The position numbers and the translations under genes are program-made. The notes under the pieces are model-generated. The model had not been told where the DNA came from and ran no database searches. It was given only the letters and a program-made list of their open reading frames with translations. A stretch of DNA of 64,000 bases, from positions 3,002,501-3,066,500 of the forward strand of contig NZ_JAPEPW010000001.1 in NCBI RefSeq assembly GCF_026339955.1. The letters run 5' to 3'. Shown one piece after another: positions 1-13,613 of this stretch (positions are counted from its first letter, which is position 1; each line of letters starts with the position of its first letter). This DNA is from Streptomyces sp. NBC_01549. Lineage in GTDB: Bacteria > Actinomycetota > Actinomycetes > Streptomycetales > Streptomycetaceae.

Positions 1-459
<459 letters not shown>

Positions 460-771
460 GATCTGCCTTCCGTTGCCTTCTTTTGACTCCCCGATCCTTG
501 CACGGACCGCGACGCACGTCGCCCGGCCACCACCACCGAGCGAACATCCGGGGAGCGCCCTTGCAGAAATCCCGTCGAGTCCTTGCGTGGACAGGGCGCG
601 AAGCGGCGATCCGTGGCATTGTCGGCGACAAGCTCCTGTTGCCCCGTATGCCCCATCTCGCATGCCTCGCGGCCTCTCGGGGGGCATGATCTCGAACAGG
701 GCGGAAAGGTGAACCGTGCCCTTTTGGGGTACTCGAACGCCCACGTACGCCACCGAGGAGGAGGAAGACCC
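460..771. promoter_or_regulatory. Divergent intergenic region between ppiA and the DUF5324 gene
   Basis: 312 bases that must hold the promoters of both flanking genes. A strong AGGAGGAGG ribosome site ends the region before the GTG at 772. No convincing sigma-70 hexamer pair, operator or repeat was recognised. Confidence 0.4.
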
Positions 772-1473
772 GTGACCCGCATTGACAGCGTGCGCGCCGC
801 GACCGGCTCGGCGAAGGACAGCGTGCTGCACGCCGCGGAAGTGGTGGCGCCTTACGCCGACACGGCCAAGGACCGGGCCTCGTACTACGCGAACGAGGCA
901 CGCGTACGGCTCGCGCCCAAGGTGTCGCTGGCCGCCGAACAGGCCCGCGTCCAGTACGGCGCCCATCTCGCGCCGCGCCTTGAGCAGGCCCGTACGCATG
1001 TGCCGCCGAAAGTCGACCAGGCCGCCCACACGGCCGCCGTCCGTACCCGCCAGGCGGCCGCGCAGGCCGCCGACTACACCAAGCCGAGGATCGAGCAGGC
1101 GGTGGCCGCGTCCCAGCCTGTTCGTGAGGAGGCCGCGTCACGCGGTGCGGCGGCCATCGCCGCGCTGCGCGGACAGGTCTCACCCAAGGAGATCCGGAAA
1201 CTGGTCCGCAGGCAGCAGCGGCGGGCGAAGGCCGGCCGTATCGCCAAGGGGCTGGCCGTCGTGGGGATCCTCGCGGGTGGCGCCTTCGCCGCCTGGAAGT
1301 GGTGGGACAAGCAGGCCAACCCCGACTGGCTGGTCGAGCCGCCCGCCGCGACGGAGGTGCCCGAGACGGGCCGTCTGTCCTCCGTCGACGGCACTGACCG
1401 GTCCGAGCTGGACCCCGAGGTCCAGGCCAAGCAGGCCGAGGACGAGGCGGCGGACCGCGACGACCTCCACTGA
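772..1473 (+). CDS. DUF5324 family protein, single-pass membrane protein
   Basis: A 233-residue protein of unknown function, of a type common in Streptomyces. The first 150 residues are Ala/Arg/Gln-rich and amphipathic (KDRASYYANEARVRLAP, QARTHVPPKVDQAAH), suggesting long helices. A basic patch (RRQQRRAKAGR) precedes one membrane helix (GLAVVGILAGGAFAAWKWW, about residues 160-178). An acidic tail follows (AKQAEDEAADRDDLH). Start GTG at 772 is chosen because AGGAGGAGGA lies 6-10 bases upstream; an upstream in-frame extension lacks a ribosome site. It ends in a strong terminator that abuts a parS-like site. The family name is from memory and moderately sure; function unknown. Confidence 0.8.
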   Translation: MTRIDSVRAATGSAKDSVLHAAEVVAPYADTAKDRASYYANEARVRLAPKVSLAAEQARVQYGAHLAPRLEQARTHVPPKVDQAAHTAAVRTRQAAAQAADYTKPRIEQAVAASQPVREEAASRGAAAIAALRGQVSPKEIRKLVRRQQRRAKAGRIAKGLAVVGILAGGAFAAWKWWDKQANPDWLVEPPAATEVPETGRLSSVDGTDRSELDPEVQAKQAEDEAADRDDLH

Positions 1474-1510
1474 CCCCCGACCGGACAAACAAGCCCTGAG
1501 CAAGGGCAAC

Positions 1511-1562
1511 AACATCGCCGTGGGGCAGAAGACTTGAGGGTCTTCTGCCCCACGGCGATGTT
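1511..1562 (+). terminator. Intrinsic terminator after the DUF5324 gene
   Basis: A perfect inverted repeat with 23-base arms (1511-1533 and 1540-1562) and a 6-base loop (TTGAGG). The right arm runs directly into the parS-like 14-mer at 1560-1573, so the two elements share bases. Confidence 0.9.
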
Positions 1563-1573
1563 TCACGTGGAAC
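1560..1573. promoter_or_regulatory. parS: parS-like ParB site (13/14)
   Basis: GTTTCACGTGGAAC, one mismatch from the palindromic consensus GTTTCACGTGAAAC. Its first bases are the end of the terminator stem. It is the outermost site on the gyrA side of oriC in this window. Confidence 0.75.
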
Positions 1574-1916
1574 CGGCGGGACCGACGGAACCGGCAGAAC
1601 TGGGCCACCCGAGCGCCCGGAGCGTGGCCGCGCGGCACGGAATCGAGCTGATTTACGCCTTCCGCCACGATGACGTTTGCAACGACCGATGCTCACAACA
1701 TCCGCACAGACCCTCTTCACCGTGCGCATTGCCCTGATTACCCATATCTGCTTACAGCAGCTCACGCACGGCTCCGGCGTCGACGCGCACCACCCCCGCG
1801 CCATGTCGGGCGCCGGCGGGGCACCGACGGCGCCCGCGCACATCCCGGGCGTTTGCGCAAACAAATGCAACGACTGCGAAGTCCGATGCGTGACTCAGGT
1901 CACCGAAAAACATGAA
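1574..1916. other. Intergenic stretch between parS-like site and tRNA-Ala
   Basis: About 340 bases with no gene that I can support. Short open frames have no ribosome site and no recognisable motif. I see no repeat or clear promoter, apart from the tRNA-Ala terminator that begins at its right end. Confidence 0.4.
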
Positions 1917-1948
1917 CCGGCCAGCCGCCCTGAAGGGCGTCTGACCGG
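1917..1948 (-). terminator. Terminator downstream of tRNA-Ala
   Basis: Imperfect stem with 15-base arms (1917-1931 and 1934-1948). On the minus strand it is followed by TTCATGTTTTT, so it fits the end of the tRNA-Ala transcript. Confidence 0.7.
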
Positions 1949-1957
1949 TCCGGGATG

Positions 1958-2030
1958 TGGAGCCTAGGGGAGTCGAACCCCTGACATCTGCCATGCAAAG
2001 ACAGCGCTCTACCAACTGAGCTAAGGCCCC
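1958..2030 (-). tRNA. tRNA-Ala (anticodon TGC)
   Basis: 73 bases fold as a complete cloverleaf. The acceptor arm GGGGCCT pairs with AGGCTCC and contains the G3-U70 pair that identifies tRNA-Ala. The anticodon loop CTTTGCATG gives TGC, and the T arm holds GGTTCGACTCC. The discriminator base is A, and no CCA is encoded. A terminator follows at 1917-1948. Confidence 0.97.
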
Positions 2031-2147
2031 GAAGACAAGCGTCCGGCCGGTGGAATGGGATACCGACGGGCGCCGCAGACCAGAGTACCGGGTCACCCCC
2101 GGGATCTCGCAAAAAGATTAGGGCTCCCCGTGGGCGACCACTCTCCG

Positions 2148-2180
2148 TAAGATGCTCGAAGTGGTTCGCTAGAGCGAACC
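2148..2180 (+). promoter_or_regulatory. Probable promoter and operator of the XRE-type regulator
   Basis: A TAAGAT -10-like hexamer (2148-2153) is followed by a palindrome with perfect 8-base arms, GGTTCGCT (2163-2170) and AGCGAACC (2173-2180), separated by AG. It lies 31 bases before the ATG at 2212, about where transcription would start. This is typical of an autoregulated HTH gene. Confidence 0.55.
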
Positions 2181-2211
2181 GCGGTATTTGGGGAAGCGAT
2201 GGGGAGACGCA

Positions 2212-2760
2212 ATGGACGCCGCACAGCAGGAAGCAACCGCAAGAGCTCAAGAGCTGCAGCGGAACTGGTACGGGGAGCCGCTGGGGGCGCTCTTCCGTAG
2301 GCTCATCGAGGATCTGGGCCTCAACCAGGCGCGTCTTGCCGGGGTGCTGGGACTTTCCGCGCCCATGCTGTCGCAGTTGATGAGCGGTCAGCGTGCCAAG
2401 ATCGGCAATCCCGCGGTGGTCCAGCGAGTACAGCTGCTACAGGACCTGGCGGGGCAGGTCGCGGACGGCAGCGTCAGCGCCGCCGAGGCGACCGAACGCA
2501 TGGACGAGATCAAGAAGTCGCAAGGGGGCTCGGTGCTCAGCAACACCACGCAGTCGACGAGCAGTTCGGGTGCGCCCACGGTCAAGCGGGTCGTCCGCGA
2601 GATCCAGTCGCTACTGCGCTCGGTGGCAGCGGCGGGGGACATCATCGACGCGGCCGACACCCTCGCCCCGACTCACCCGGAGCTGGCAGAGTTCCTCCGG
2701 GTGTACGGCGCCGGCCGCACCTCCGACGCGGTCGCGCACTACCAGTCGCACCAGAGCTGA
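2212..2760 (+). CDS. Helix-turn-helix (XRE-type) DNA-binding protein
   Basis: A 182-residue predicted regulator. The N-terminal half carries an XRE-like helix-turn-helix: LGALFRRLIEDLGLNQARLAGVLGLSAPMLSQLMSGQRAKIGNP (about residues 25-68, in the usual order of a lambda-repressor-type fold). A Ser/Thr-rich hinge follows, then a helical C-terminal domain ending DAVAHYQSHQS. ATG 2212 is preferred over the ATG at 2188 because GGGGAG lies just before it. The palindrome at 2163-2180 is a likely self-operator. The next gene is a Ser/Thr kinase, 127 bases downstream on the same strand, so the two may be functionally linked (inference). Target genes are unknown. Confidence 0.85.
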   Translation: MDAAQQEATARAQELQRNWYGEPLGALFRRLIEDLGLNQARLAGVLGLSAPMLSQLMSGQRAKIGNPAVVQRVQLLQDLAGQVADGSVSAAEATERMDEIKKSQGGSVLSNTTQSTSSSGAPTVKRVVREIQSLLRSVAAAGDIIDAADTLAPTHPELAEFLRVYGAGRTSDAVAHYQSHQS

Positions 2761-2887
2761 GTCGGCGGCCGGGCCGCCGCACGCCGGCGCTGGGGGTTCA
2801 GGATGCCGTCGGCGCCGTACCTCAGGTTGCCGGGCGTCTCAACGGGGGGCCTCCGGACCGACCGCCGAAGGGGAGCGACGCACGACC

Positions 2888-4495
2888 ATGGGTGAGGTCT
2901 TCGCCGGACGCTACGAACTGGTCGACCCGATCGGCCGCGGGGGAGTCGGTGCGGTCTGGCGCGCCTGGGATCAGCGGCGGCGCCGTTACGTGGCCGCCAA
3001 GGTGCTCCAGCAGAGCGACGCGCACGCGCTGCTGCGCTTCGTGCGGGAGCAGGCGCTGCGGATCGATCACCCTCATGTGCTCGCGCCCGCCAGCTGGGCC
3101 GCCGACGACGACAAGGTCCTGTTCACCATGGATCTGGTGGCCGGGGGCTCCCTGGTCCATCTGGTCAACGACTACGGCCCGCTGCCGCCCCCGTTCGTCT
3201 GCACCCTGCTCGACCAGCTCCTCGCGGGAGCCGCCGCGGTGCACGCGGAGGGGGTCGTGCACCGTGACATCAAGCCCGCCAACATCCTGCTCGAAGCGAC
3301 CGGTACGGCCCGGCCACGGCTGCGCCTGTCCGACTTCGGCATCGCGATGCGACTGGGTGAGCCGAGGCTGACCGAGACCAACTACGTGGTCGGAACACCC
3401 GGTTACTTCGCTCCCGAGCAGATGATGGGCGCCGAGCCGGACTTCCCCGCCGATCTGTTCGCCGTCGGGCTGGTCGCCCTCTATCTCCTCGAAGGGGCCA
3501 GACCCGATGCCAAGGCCCTGATCGAGTACTTCGCGGAGAACGGCACACCTCCCGCCCCCCAGAGCATCCCCGAGCCGCTGTGGCAGGTCGTGGCCACGCT
3601 GCTGCAGCCGGACCCGCGGGCACGGTTCCGCACCGCGACCGGGGCACGCAAGGCGCTGGCCTCGGCCGCCGAGCTGCTGCCCGAGCCCGGCCCCGACGAC
3701 GAGCTGGTCGAGGTCTTCGACCAACTCGGTCCGCTTCCCCCGGGGTTCGGCCCGGAAGGACCGCTCAGGGCGACCACGGCACGCGCCGCGGAGCACACGG
3801 CTTCGTCGTACGGTTCCACCTCCGGCACCGGTACCCCTTCCGGCACGGGTTCTGGCACCGGTTCCGGCACTGCTTCTGGTTCTGGCCCACACAACTCGGG
3901 ATCGTGGCGTCACGAATCCGGGGCACTGTCCCGGGAGCCCGTCTCCGGGGCCGCGTGGACGGACCCGTCCTCCGAGGGCTCATGGCCGGCGTCGGGCTCG
4001 GGTGCCGCAGGGCCGACGTCCGACTCGGGGGGCGTATGGCCTGCGTCGGACTCGGGGGGCGTACGACCGGAGCCCGTCCCCGGCGACGTACGACACGAAC
4101 CCGCTCCCCGCGCCGTACGGCACGAGTCCGCTCCCCACGCCGTACCACCGCATCTCCCGCCCGACGCCACGCCCCCGCAGCCGTCCACGATGTCGGACAC
4201 CGGCAGCTTCCACCTGCCGCCGCCACAGCCACGGACCCAGTCCCCGTGGCAGCCCGACCAGCCCCCCACTCCCCCCACCTCGGTCATGCCGCCGGCGCCG
4301 AGCCCGGCCTACGCCCCGCCGTTCGACGACACATCCACGCAGCTGCCCTCGCCCGTGCGGTCCACGGATTCGACCGTCGCGACGCATCAGCACGCGCAGC
4401 CCCGCACCGGACCGCCCGCGAAGGTGGCCGTCCCCCTGCTGCTCCTCGCGCTGGCCTGTTTCGCGGTGGGCTTCTGGGCGCTGACCCAGATCTGA
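2888..4495 (+). CDS. Membrane-anchored serine/threonine protein kinase (PknB-like)
   Basis: A 535-residue signalling kinase. The catalytic domain is complete. It has the glycine loop GRGGVG (16-21), the ATP-binding Lys38 in VAAKV, the catalytic HRDIKPAN (His125-Asn132), DFG (149-151) and the activation segment with GTPGYFAPEQ. After about residue 270 comes a long low-complexity region rich in Ser, Gly, Pro and Thr, including SGTG repeats and short repeats of the RHEPAP type. One C-terminal helix (VAVPLLLLALACFAVGFWAL) anchors the protein. It has no PASTA or other sensor domain outside the membrane, so this is not a PknB of the cell-wall-sensing type. The substrate is unknown; the preceding HTH protein is a candidate. 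Confidence 0.93.
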   Translation: MGEVFAGRYELVDPIGRGGVGAVWRAWDQRRRRYVAAKVLQQSDAHALLRFVREQALRIDHPHVLAPASWAADDDKVLFTMDLVAGGSLVHLVNDYGPLPPPFVCTLLDQLLAGAAAVHAEGVVHRDIKPANILLEATGTARPRLRLSDFGIAMRLGEPRLTETNYVVGTPGYFAPEQMMGAEPDFPADLFAVGLVALYLLEGARPDAKALIEYFAENGTPPAPQSIPEPLWQVVATLLQPDPRARFRTATGARKALASAAELLPEPGPDDELVEVFDQLGPLPPGFGPEGPLRATTARAAEHTASSYGSTSGTGTPSGTGSGTGSGTASGSGPHNSGSWRHESGALSREPVSGAAWTDPSSEGSWPASGSGAAGPTSDSGGVWPASDSGGVRPEPVPGDVRHEPAPRAVRHESAPHAVPPHLPPDATPPQPSTMSDTGSFHLPPPQPRTQSPWQPDQPPTPPTSVMPPAPSPAYAPPFDDTSTQLPSPVRSTDSTVATHQHAQPRTGPPAKVAVPLLLLALACFAVGFWALTQI

Positions 4496-4575
4496 CGTCC
4501 CGCGCCATGAGGCCCTGCCCCCTGAGCCCCGTCCCCTGAGCCCTGTCCCCTACGCCCTGTCCCTCTTCGGCGGGC

Positions 4576-5919
4576 CTACCAGCCGCGCGGCGTCGTCCGC
4601 CGTCGTGCGGCCACCGTCCACACCCCGAGCGCCAGCACCAGGACGCTCCCGGTGCCGATGCCGCCCACGGCGACCAGCTTCATGGTGGTGCCGTCGTCGC
4701 TCCCGCCGCTTCCGGCAGGCACCAACCCACCGGTAGCCGACACGTCGTCACCGGTCGCGGTGTCGAACAGGCCCCGCGGTACGGCCCGCCCCGCGTACGC
4801 CGGGCCCTTCTGCGCACCGCCGTCCACCCGTACGCGCAAGGTCAGTCCGAACGGCCCGTCCGCGAACTTGTCGGCGACCTGCGCCGCGAGATGAACGACG
4901 AGGTAGTACGAACCCGCGAACCGCATGCCGCTGGTCCGGTTGCTGAAGGCGTAGCGGTTGTCGTACTCGACGGGCGGCAGCGGATCCAGTGCGGCGGACC
5001 GCTGGCTGCCGTCGTATCCGGCGCCCACGTCGGTGACGAGTCCCCGCGCCGGGTTGTAGAGGGACATGACGAGAGCCGTGCCCACGAATCCGTCGCCGCC
5101 GGTCGAACTGCCGAGTTCGGCGGTCGCGTAGAGCTGCTGTCCCCAGTCGACCGGCACCTTGTAGAAGAGCGTCTGCCCAGGGCTGATCCCGTCCTTCCAG
5201 ACTCCCTGTTCGAGGGCGCAGGCCGTGGTGAACCCCGCGCCGCCCCGGCGTGGCCGCGCGTCCCCCTGAAGGGCCTCGGGCGAGGCGGAGTCCCAGGTCT
5301 CTGGAGCACTGGTCGAACCCGCCTTCTTCAGGCGGGGTTCCGACACATAGCTCAGTTCGAGGTCCCAGTCGTCGGGGGAGGAGGACGGGGAGGCCGAGGA
5401 GACGGACGCCGCGGTGCGCTCGACGACCACGTAGTACGTTCCGGCCGCCTGGCAGGCGTACTTGCCGGGACCGATCTCGCGCGACGCCGAGGCGGCGATG
5501 GGGTGGGGGCTCTGGGAGGCGCCGAAGTGGGCGGTCGTGGCGGAGGAACAGGCTCCGCCGTTGCCGTCCTGTACGGAGACCTTGACGCCGTCGGAGTAGG
5601 CGACCGTGGTGCCGGCCCTGGGGACGGCGGTGGCGGCGACGTACGCGTTGGAGGAGGCGTCGAGCTCGAGGCGGTAGTAGAGCTTGCCGTCCTTGCCGAG
5701 GGAACTCCGGTACGTCCGGCCGGGCTCCAGCCGTACGGCGTCCGTGGTGCCCATGGCGCCCTGGACCTTCGTGGCGTTCACCGCGAAGGCGTACGGCTTC
5801 GGTGCACCGGCCTCGGCTGCCGAGGCGGGCCGCCCGGGCAGCACCGCCGTCGCGCACAAGACCGTTGCCACGACCGCGAGCGGCCGACCACCGTGCCACC
5901 ATGCCGTGCGCCGCCCCAT
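4576..5919 (-). CDS. Secreted, C-terminally membrane-anchored protein of unknown function
   Basis: 447 residues. There is an N-terminal signal peptide (MGRRTAWWHGGRPLAVVATVLCATAVLPGRPASA, cut near ASA-AEA). The body is a large beta-rich extracellular region with several YY-type strands (TYYVVVERTA, SYYLVVHLAAQ). A Gly/Ser linker leads to one membrane helix (LVAVGGIGTGSVLVLALGVWTVA) and a short basic tail (ARRRTTPRGW). This is a surface protein held by its C-terminus, facing out. ATG 5919 is chosen because it gives a clean signal peptide and follows GAGGGG. Pfam-level identity was not recognised. It faces the kinase gene convergently, with 80 bases between them. Confidence 0.75.
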   Translation of the reverse strand: MGRRTAWWHGGRPLAVVATVLCATAVLPGRPASAAEAGAPKPYAFAVNATKVQGAMGTTDAVRLEPGRTYRSSLGKDGKLYYRLELDASSNAYVAATAVPRAGTTVAYSDGVKVSVQDGNGGACSSATTAHFGASQSPHPIAASASREIGPGKYACQAAGTYYVVVERTAASVSSASPSSSPDDWDLELSYVSEPRLKKAGSTSAPETWDSASPEALQGDARPRRGGAGFTTACALEQGVWKDGISPGQTLFYKVPVDWGQQLYATAELGSSTGGDGFVGTALVMSLYNPARGLVTDVGAGYDGSQRSAALDPLPPVEYDNRYAFSNRTSGMRFAGSYYLVVHLAAQVADKFADGPFGLTLRVRVDGGAQKGPAYAGRAVPRGLFDTATGDDVSATGGLVPAGSGGSDDGTTMKLVAVGGIGTGSVLVLALGVWTVAARRRTTPRGW

Positions 5920-6129
5920 CACGCGCCACCCCTCGTCGTAGCCCCGGACCGTGGCCCATCCTGCCCCGCCGGTCACGGAGCCACCCCCGCTATCCGTACA
6001 AGCGGCCGAAAGAACCCGTCCACAGGACGGACGGCTTCGCTCTCGCAATCAATTTGTTTGCTTGAGTGAATCAGGGGTGAGCAAAGGGCGAATACAGGAC
6101 AACCCTGTCGCGATTCCGGGCAATACAAA

Positions 6130-6155
6130 ACCCCGACCGCGAGGGCGGCCGGGGT
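6130..6155 (-). terminator. Terminator of the DLW-39 gene
   Basis: A stem of 11-base arms (6130-6140 and 6145-6155, one mismatch) with loop GAGG. On the minus strand it is followed by TTTTGTATT, as expected for a rho-independent terminator 25 bases after the stop codon. Confidence 0.8.
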
Positions 6156-6179
6156 CTGATCTGAGACTGGTGTCGATTC

Positions 6180-6308
6180 TCACGAACCCGTGGGCACGGA
6201 GTCAGTCGCCTCCGTCCACAGATCCTGCTCGGCGCGATCCGCCTGGATCTGGCGGTACACGAGGAGCCCGCCGATGGCGGCCAGTGCGACCAGGAGAAGC
6301 TTCTTCAC
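6180..6308 (-). CDS. DLW-39 family small membrane protein
   Basis: A 42-residue actinobacterial small protein. A basic start (MKKLLLVALAAIGGLLVYRQI) forms one membrane helix, and the following segment contains the family signature DLW (AEQDLWTEATD). I chose GTG 6308 because the family starts MKKLL; the longer open frame upstream adds an unlikely 46 residues. The gene is flanked by its own promoter region with a near-palindrome (6352-6383) and its own terminator (6130-6155). Function is unknown. Confidence 0.85.
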   Translation of the reverse strand: MKKLLLVALAAIGGLLVYRQIQADRAEQDLWTEATDSVPTGS

Positions 6309-6657
6309 CGCGCGACCTCGTCCTTCGTTGACGTAGGGGACCTCTAGCGCCCGACTATACACACCGACCGATATCGATCGGTGACCTGCGTCGACCCCCA
6401 ACTCCCGCCCAGCGGGAAGCAGTAGGAACGGACCAGGCTGCCCCAATCACGGTCGTATCGCAGGGTGATCACACCTCGCACACAGTGACTTTTCGGCACC
6501 CTCACGCACCTTTCAGGCGCTTTCCGGACCTCTTGCACCCATCCGAGTGGTGTTGATCTGAACATCGACGCGCCACGGGCGTCGGTCCACCACTTCGCGG
6601 CCCACATACACATCATGAGGAAAGTACGCAAATCGCCTGACCCGAAAGTGAGGGGCC
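6309..6657. promoter_or_regulatory. Divergent promoter region between the DLW-39 gene and the 6658 gene
   Basis: 349 bases. A minus-strand -10-like TATAGT (6352-6357) serves the DLW-39 gene. Directly upstream of it lies a 22-base near-palindrome (6362-6383; core CCGATATCGATCGG, two mismatches overall) covering the spacer and -35 position, so it is a candidate operator. A GTGAGGGG ribosome site precedes the ATG at 6658. Confidence 0.5.
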
Positions 6658-7002
6658 ATGACCCAGAACAAGGTCATGAGGCTGTGGACCGCCATCGTCA
6701 CCGCCTTCGTCGCGCTGTGCACGGCGCTCGGATTCATCACGACCACCGCGGCCGCGGCCGTACCGCAGGCCGAAACGACGCGCAACAGCACGGTCTCCAC
6801 GACAGTGCCGATGATCTCTCCCTGGGACGGCCCCTTCGGCCGGGCCCTGCCCCCCACGATGAAACAGCGCATCCGCGCCGAGGCCCACGGCTCCTCACCG
6901 AGCTGCCGCCACCGCCCGCAGACCGAGGCCGACACGGTCGACCTGACGTCGCTCTACTCCCCTGAGGCCCACACCGAGCCCGAGATCCGCCTCCAGCGCT
7001 GA
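6658..7002 (+). CDS. Small exported protein, DUF6344-like
   Basis: 114 residues. The N-terminus (MTQNKVMRLWTAIVTAFVALCTALGFITTTAAAA) is a signal peptide or anchor helix, with a plausible cleavage after TAAAA. The rest is a short mature region (TTVPMISPWDGPFGRALPPTMKQRIRAEAHG) with one Cys and no enzyme motif. The sequence resembles a Streptomyces-specific family that I recall as DUF6344; the name is from memory only. The ribosome site GTGAGGGG is ideal for ATG 6658. A terminator follows at 7085-7115. Function unknown. Confidence 0.7.
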   Translation: MTQNKVMRLWTAIVTAFVALCTALGFITTTAAAAVPQAETTRNSTVSTTVPMISPWDGPFGRALPPTMKQRIRAEAHGSSPSCRHRPQTEADTVDLTSLYSPEAHTEPEIRLQR

Positions 7003-7084
7003 CAGACGCGACTGGGCCCATCCCCTGCCCCCTCTCCTCTGACGTAGCGGCGAACTTGCGTACACCGCAACCCACAGATCCGAA

Positions 7085-7115
7085 GGCCCGGCACCTCGAA
7101 AAGAGTTGCCGGGCC
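7085..7115 (+). terminator. Terminator after the 6658 gene
   Basis: 9-base perfect arms GGCCCGGCA (7085-7093) and TGCCGGGCC (7107-7115) about 80 bases after the stop codon. There is no long T tract, which is usual in Streptomyces. Confidence 0.65.
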
Positions 7116-7176
7116 CTCGCCATGCCCGCACACCCCACCCACGGCGACCGAACCGCCCTTGTCCGCCTCAGGGGGC

Positions 7177-7455
7177 TCAGAGGTTCTTACTGACGCCGTC
7201 GGCCAAGGACACAGAACTCATTGACTCATTGCCTTCGGGATCCGCCATGACAACCCACGATTGGTCCCCCTGGCCGATGTCGACACGCTTCGTGCCATGA
7301 GCCTCAAGGCGAGCCACCTCGGCGCCCTGGTCATCAGGCCTGAAGTCGACATGCAGCCGGCTCTCGGCCTTCTTGCTCTCATCGAGCCGGACGAATTCCA
7401 ACCCCGGCAGGCGATCCGGCTCCGCACGGGACCCTAGGCTTACCGAGGCTTCGAA
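7177..7455 (-). pseudogene. Remnant of a VOC/glyoxalase-like gene
   Basis: The translated frame reads RLPGLEFVRLDESKKAESRLHVDFRPDD, then VDIGQGDQSWVVMADPEGNE. This is the C-terminal half of a VOC-superfamily protein (LHVDF and ADPEGNEF are family hallmarks). The N-terminal half is missing: going upstream the frame runs into the tRNA-Ile terminator with no start codon or ribosome site. At the end, the expected F-C-V-L after DPEGNE is replaced by unrelated residues. I conclude it is a decayed fragment rather than a 74-residue gene. Confidence 0.6.
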
Positions 7456-7480
7456 ACGGGTGCTTGAAGCGCTTGGGATG

Positions 7481-7518
7481 ACAAAGACCCCCGATCCATC
7501 CGGACCGGGGGTCTTTGT
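7481..7518 (-). terminator. Terminator of tRNA-Ile
   Basis: 13-base perfect arms (7481-7493 and 7506-7518) placed three bases after the encoded CCA of the tRNA on the minus strand. Confidence 0.85.
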
Positions 7519-7520
7519 GC

Positions 7521-7597
7521 TGGTGGGGCTAACAGGATTTGAACCTGTGGCCTCATCCTTATCAGGGATGCGCTCTAACCAACTGAGCTATAGCCCC
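7521..7597 (-). tRNA. tRNA-Ile (anticodon GAT), CCA encoded
   Basis: A full cloverleaf. The acceptor GGGGCTA pairs with TAGCCCC, the D arm is AGCTCAGTTGGTTAGAGC, the anticodon loop CTGATAA gives GAT, and the T arm is CAGGTTCAAATCCTG. Discriminator A and the CCA end are encoded (7521-7523). It lies downstream of DUF3566 on the same strand, as in other Streptomyces near gyrA. Confidence 0.97.
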
Positions 7598-7709
7598 GCC
7601 GCGCTTTGCGGTGTGTGTCCCGCGCGCTGACCTCTGAAGATTAGCGCACGACGCGGCCAGTCCCAAAATCGGTATCCCAGGCCTCCCGGCCGGGCCCGAC
7701 GAGCTGCTG

Positions 7710-8531
7710 TTACTCGTCCTCGGCGAGCGTCAGCTCGACACCGCCGACGAAGCCCGCGGAGATGTTGTAGATGAACGAGCCGAGCGTCGCGAGCGCCGTG
7801 GCGAGCACGACGTCGATGACCGCGATGATCGACGTGAACATCAGGACGTGCGGCAGGGAGAGGAACGACTGCAGGTCGAAACCGTTCGACTCGTTCGAAC
7901 CCGTCGCCTCGGAAATCGTGCCGCCGACCGTCGAGAAGACGCCCATCGCGTCCAGGACCATCCACAGCACCGCCGCCGCCACGATCGTGCAGATGCCGAG
8001 CGCGATGGAAAGCAGGAAGCTGACCTTCATCACCGACCACGGGTCGGTCTTGGCCACCCGCAGCCGCGCCTTGCGGGTGCGCGGCGCGGTGCGCGCGCCG
8101 GTCCGGGGCCGACGCACGGCGCCCGACGGCGTCTGAGCCGGGTACGCCTGCGGCGGGTGGTAGGGCTGCGCGGGCTGCTGCGGCTGCCGTTCCCCCGGCA
8201 GCGCGGAGCCGGCAGCGGCACCGGCTGCAGCACCGGCACCGGCCGGGGCTCCGGCGCCTGTGGGGGCCGCCGGAGCAGCCGTACCGGCCGGAGGGGCCCC
8301 CGGCGGAGGCGTCGAAGCGGGCGCACCGGCGGGCGCGGGCTTGGTCTTGGCTGGACCGGCCGCCGCCGGGCCCGCTCCGGCCGCGTACTGCTGGGCCTGC
8401 GGGCCTCGGGTGTCCGTCACAGTTCCCCCCTGGGATCCATGAGAGTCATGGGAGTCAGTCGCCTCCGCGGCGGAGCCACGGCCGCCGTCCGTATCCGTAC
8501 CGGTCGATCCGGCGCCCGTGGCTCCGCTCAC
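7710..8531 (-). CDS. DUF3566 domain membrane protein
   Basis: 273 residues. The first 165 are low-complexity (Ala, Gly, Pro, Gln). The C-terminal DUF3566 domain begins RLRVAKTDPWSVMKVSFLLSIALGI and has two membrane helices (about 178-200 and 232-258) ending in an acidic tail (ELTLAEDE). This family sits just after gyrA in most actinobacteria; in mycobacteria it has been linked to cell-envelope or division functions. The start is GTG 8531 with GAGGAG 10 bases upstream. The stop codon of gyrA is only 19 bases before it, so it is the last gene of the gyrB-gyrA transcript. Confidence 0.9.
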   Translation of the reverse strand: MSGATGAGSTGTDTDGGRGSAAEATDSHDSHGSQGGTVTDTRGPQAQQYAAGAGPAAAGPAKTKPAPAGAPASTPPPGAPPAGTAAPAAPTGAGAPAGAGAAAGAAAGSALPGERQPQQPAQPYHPPQAYPAQTPSGAVRRPRTGARTAPRTRKARLRVAKTDPWSVMKVSFLLSIALGICTIVAAAVLWMVLDAMGVFSTVGGTISEATGSNESNGFDLQSFLSLPHVLMFTSIIAVIDVVLATALATLGSFIYNISAGFVGGVELTLAEDE

Positions 8532-8550
8532 GATGACTTCACTCCTCGCG

Positions 8551-11145
<2,595 letters not shown>

Positions 11146-11187
11146 TGCTGGTGAAGATCCTTTCTGCTGCGGTCAGCTGAGACCGAC

Positions 11188-13613
<2,426 letters not shown>

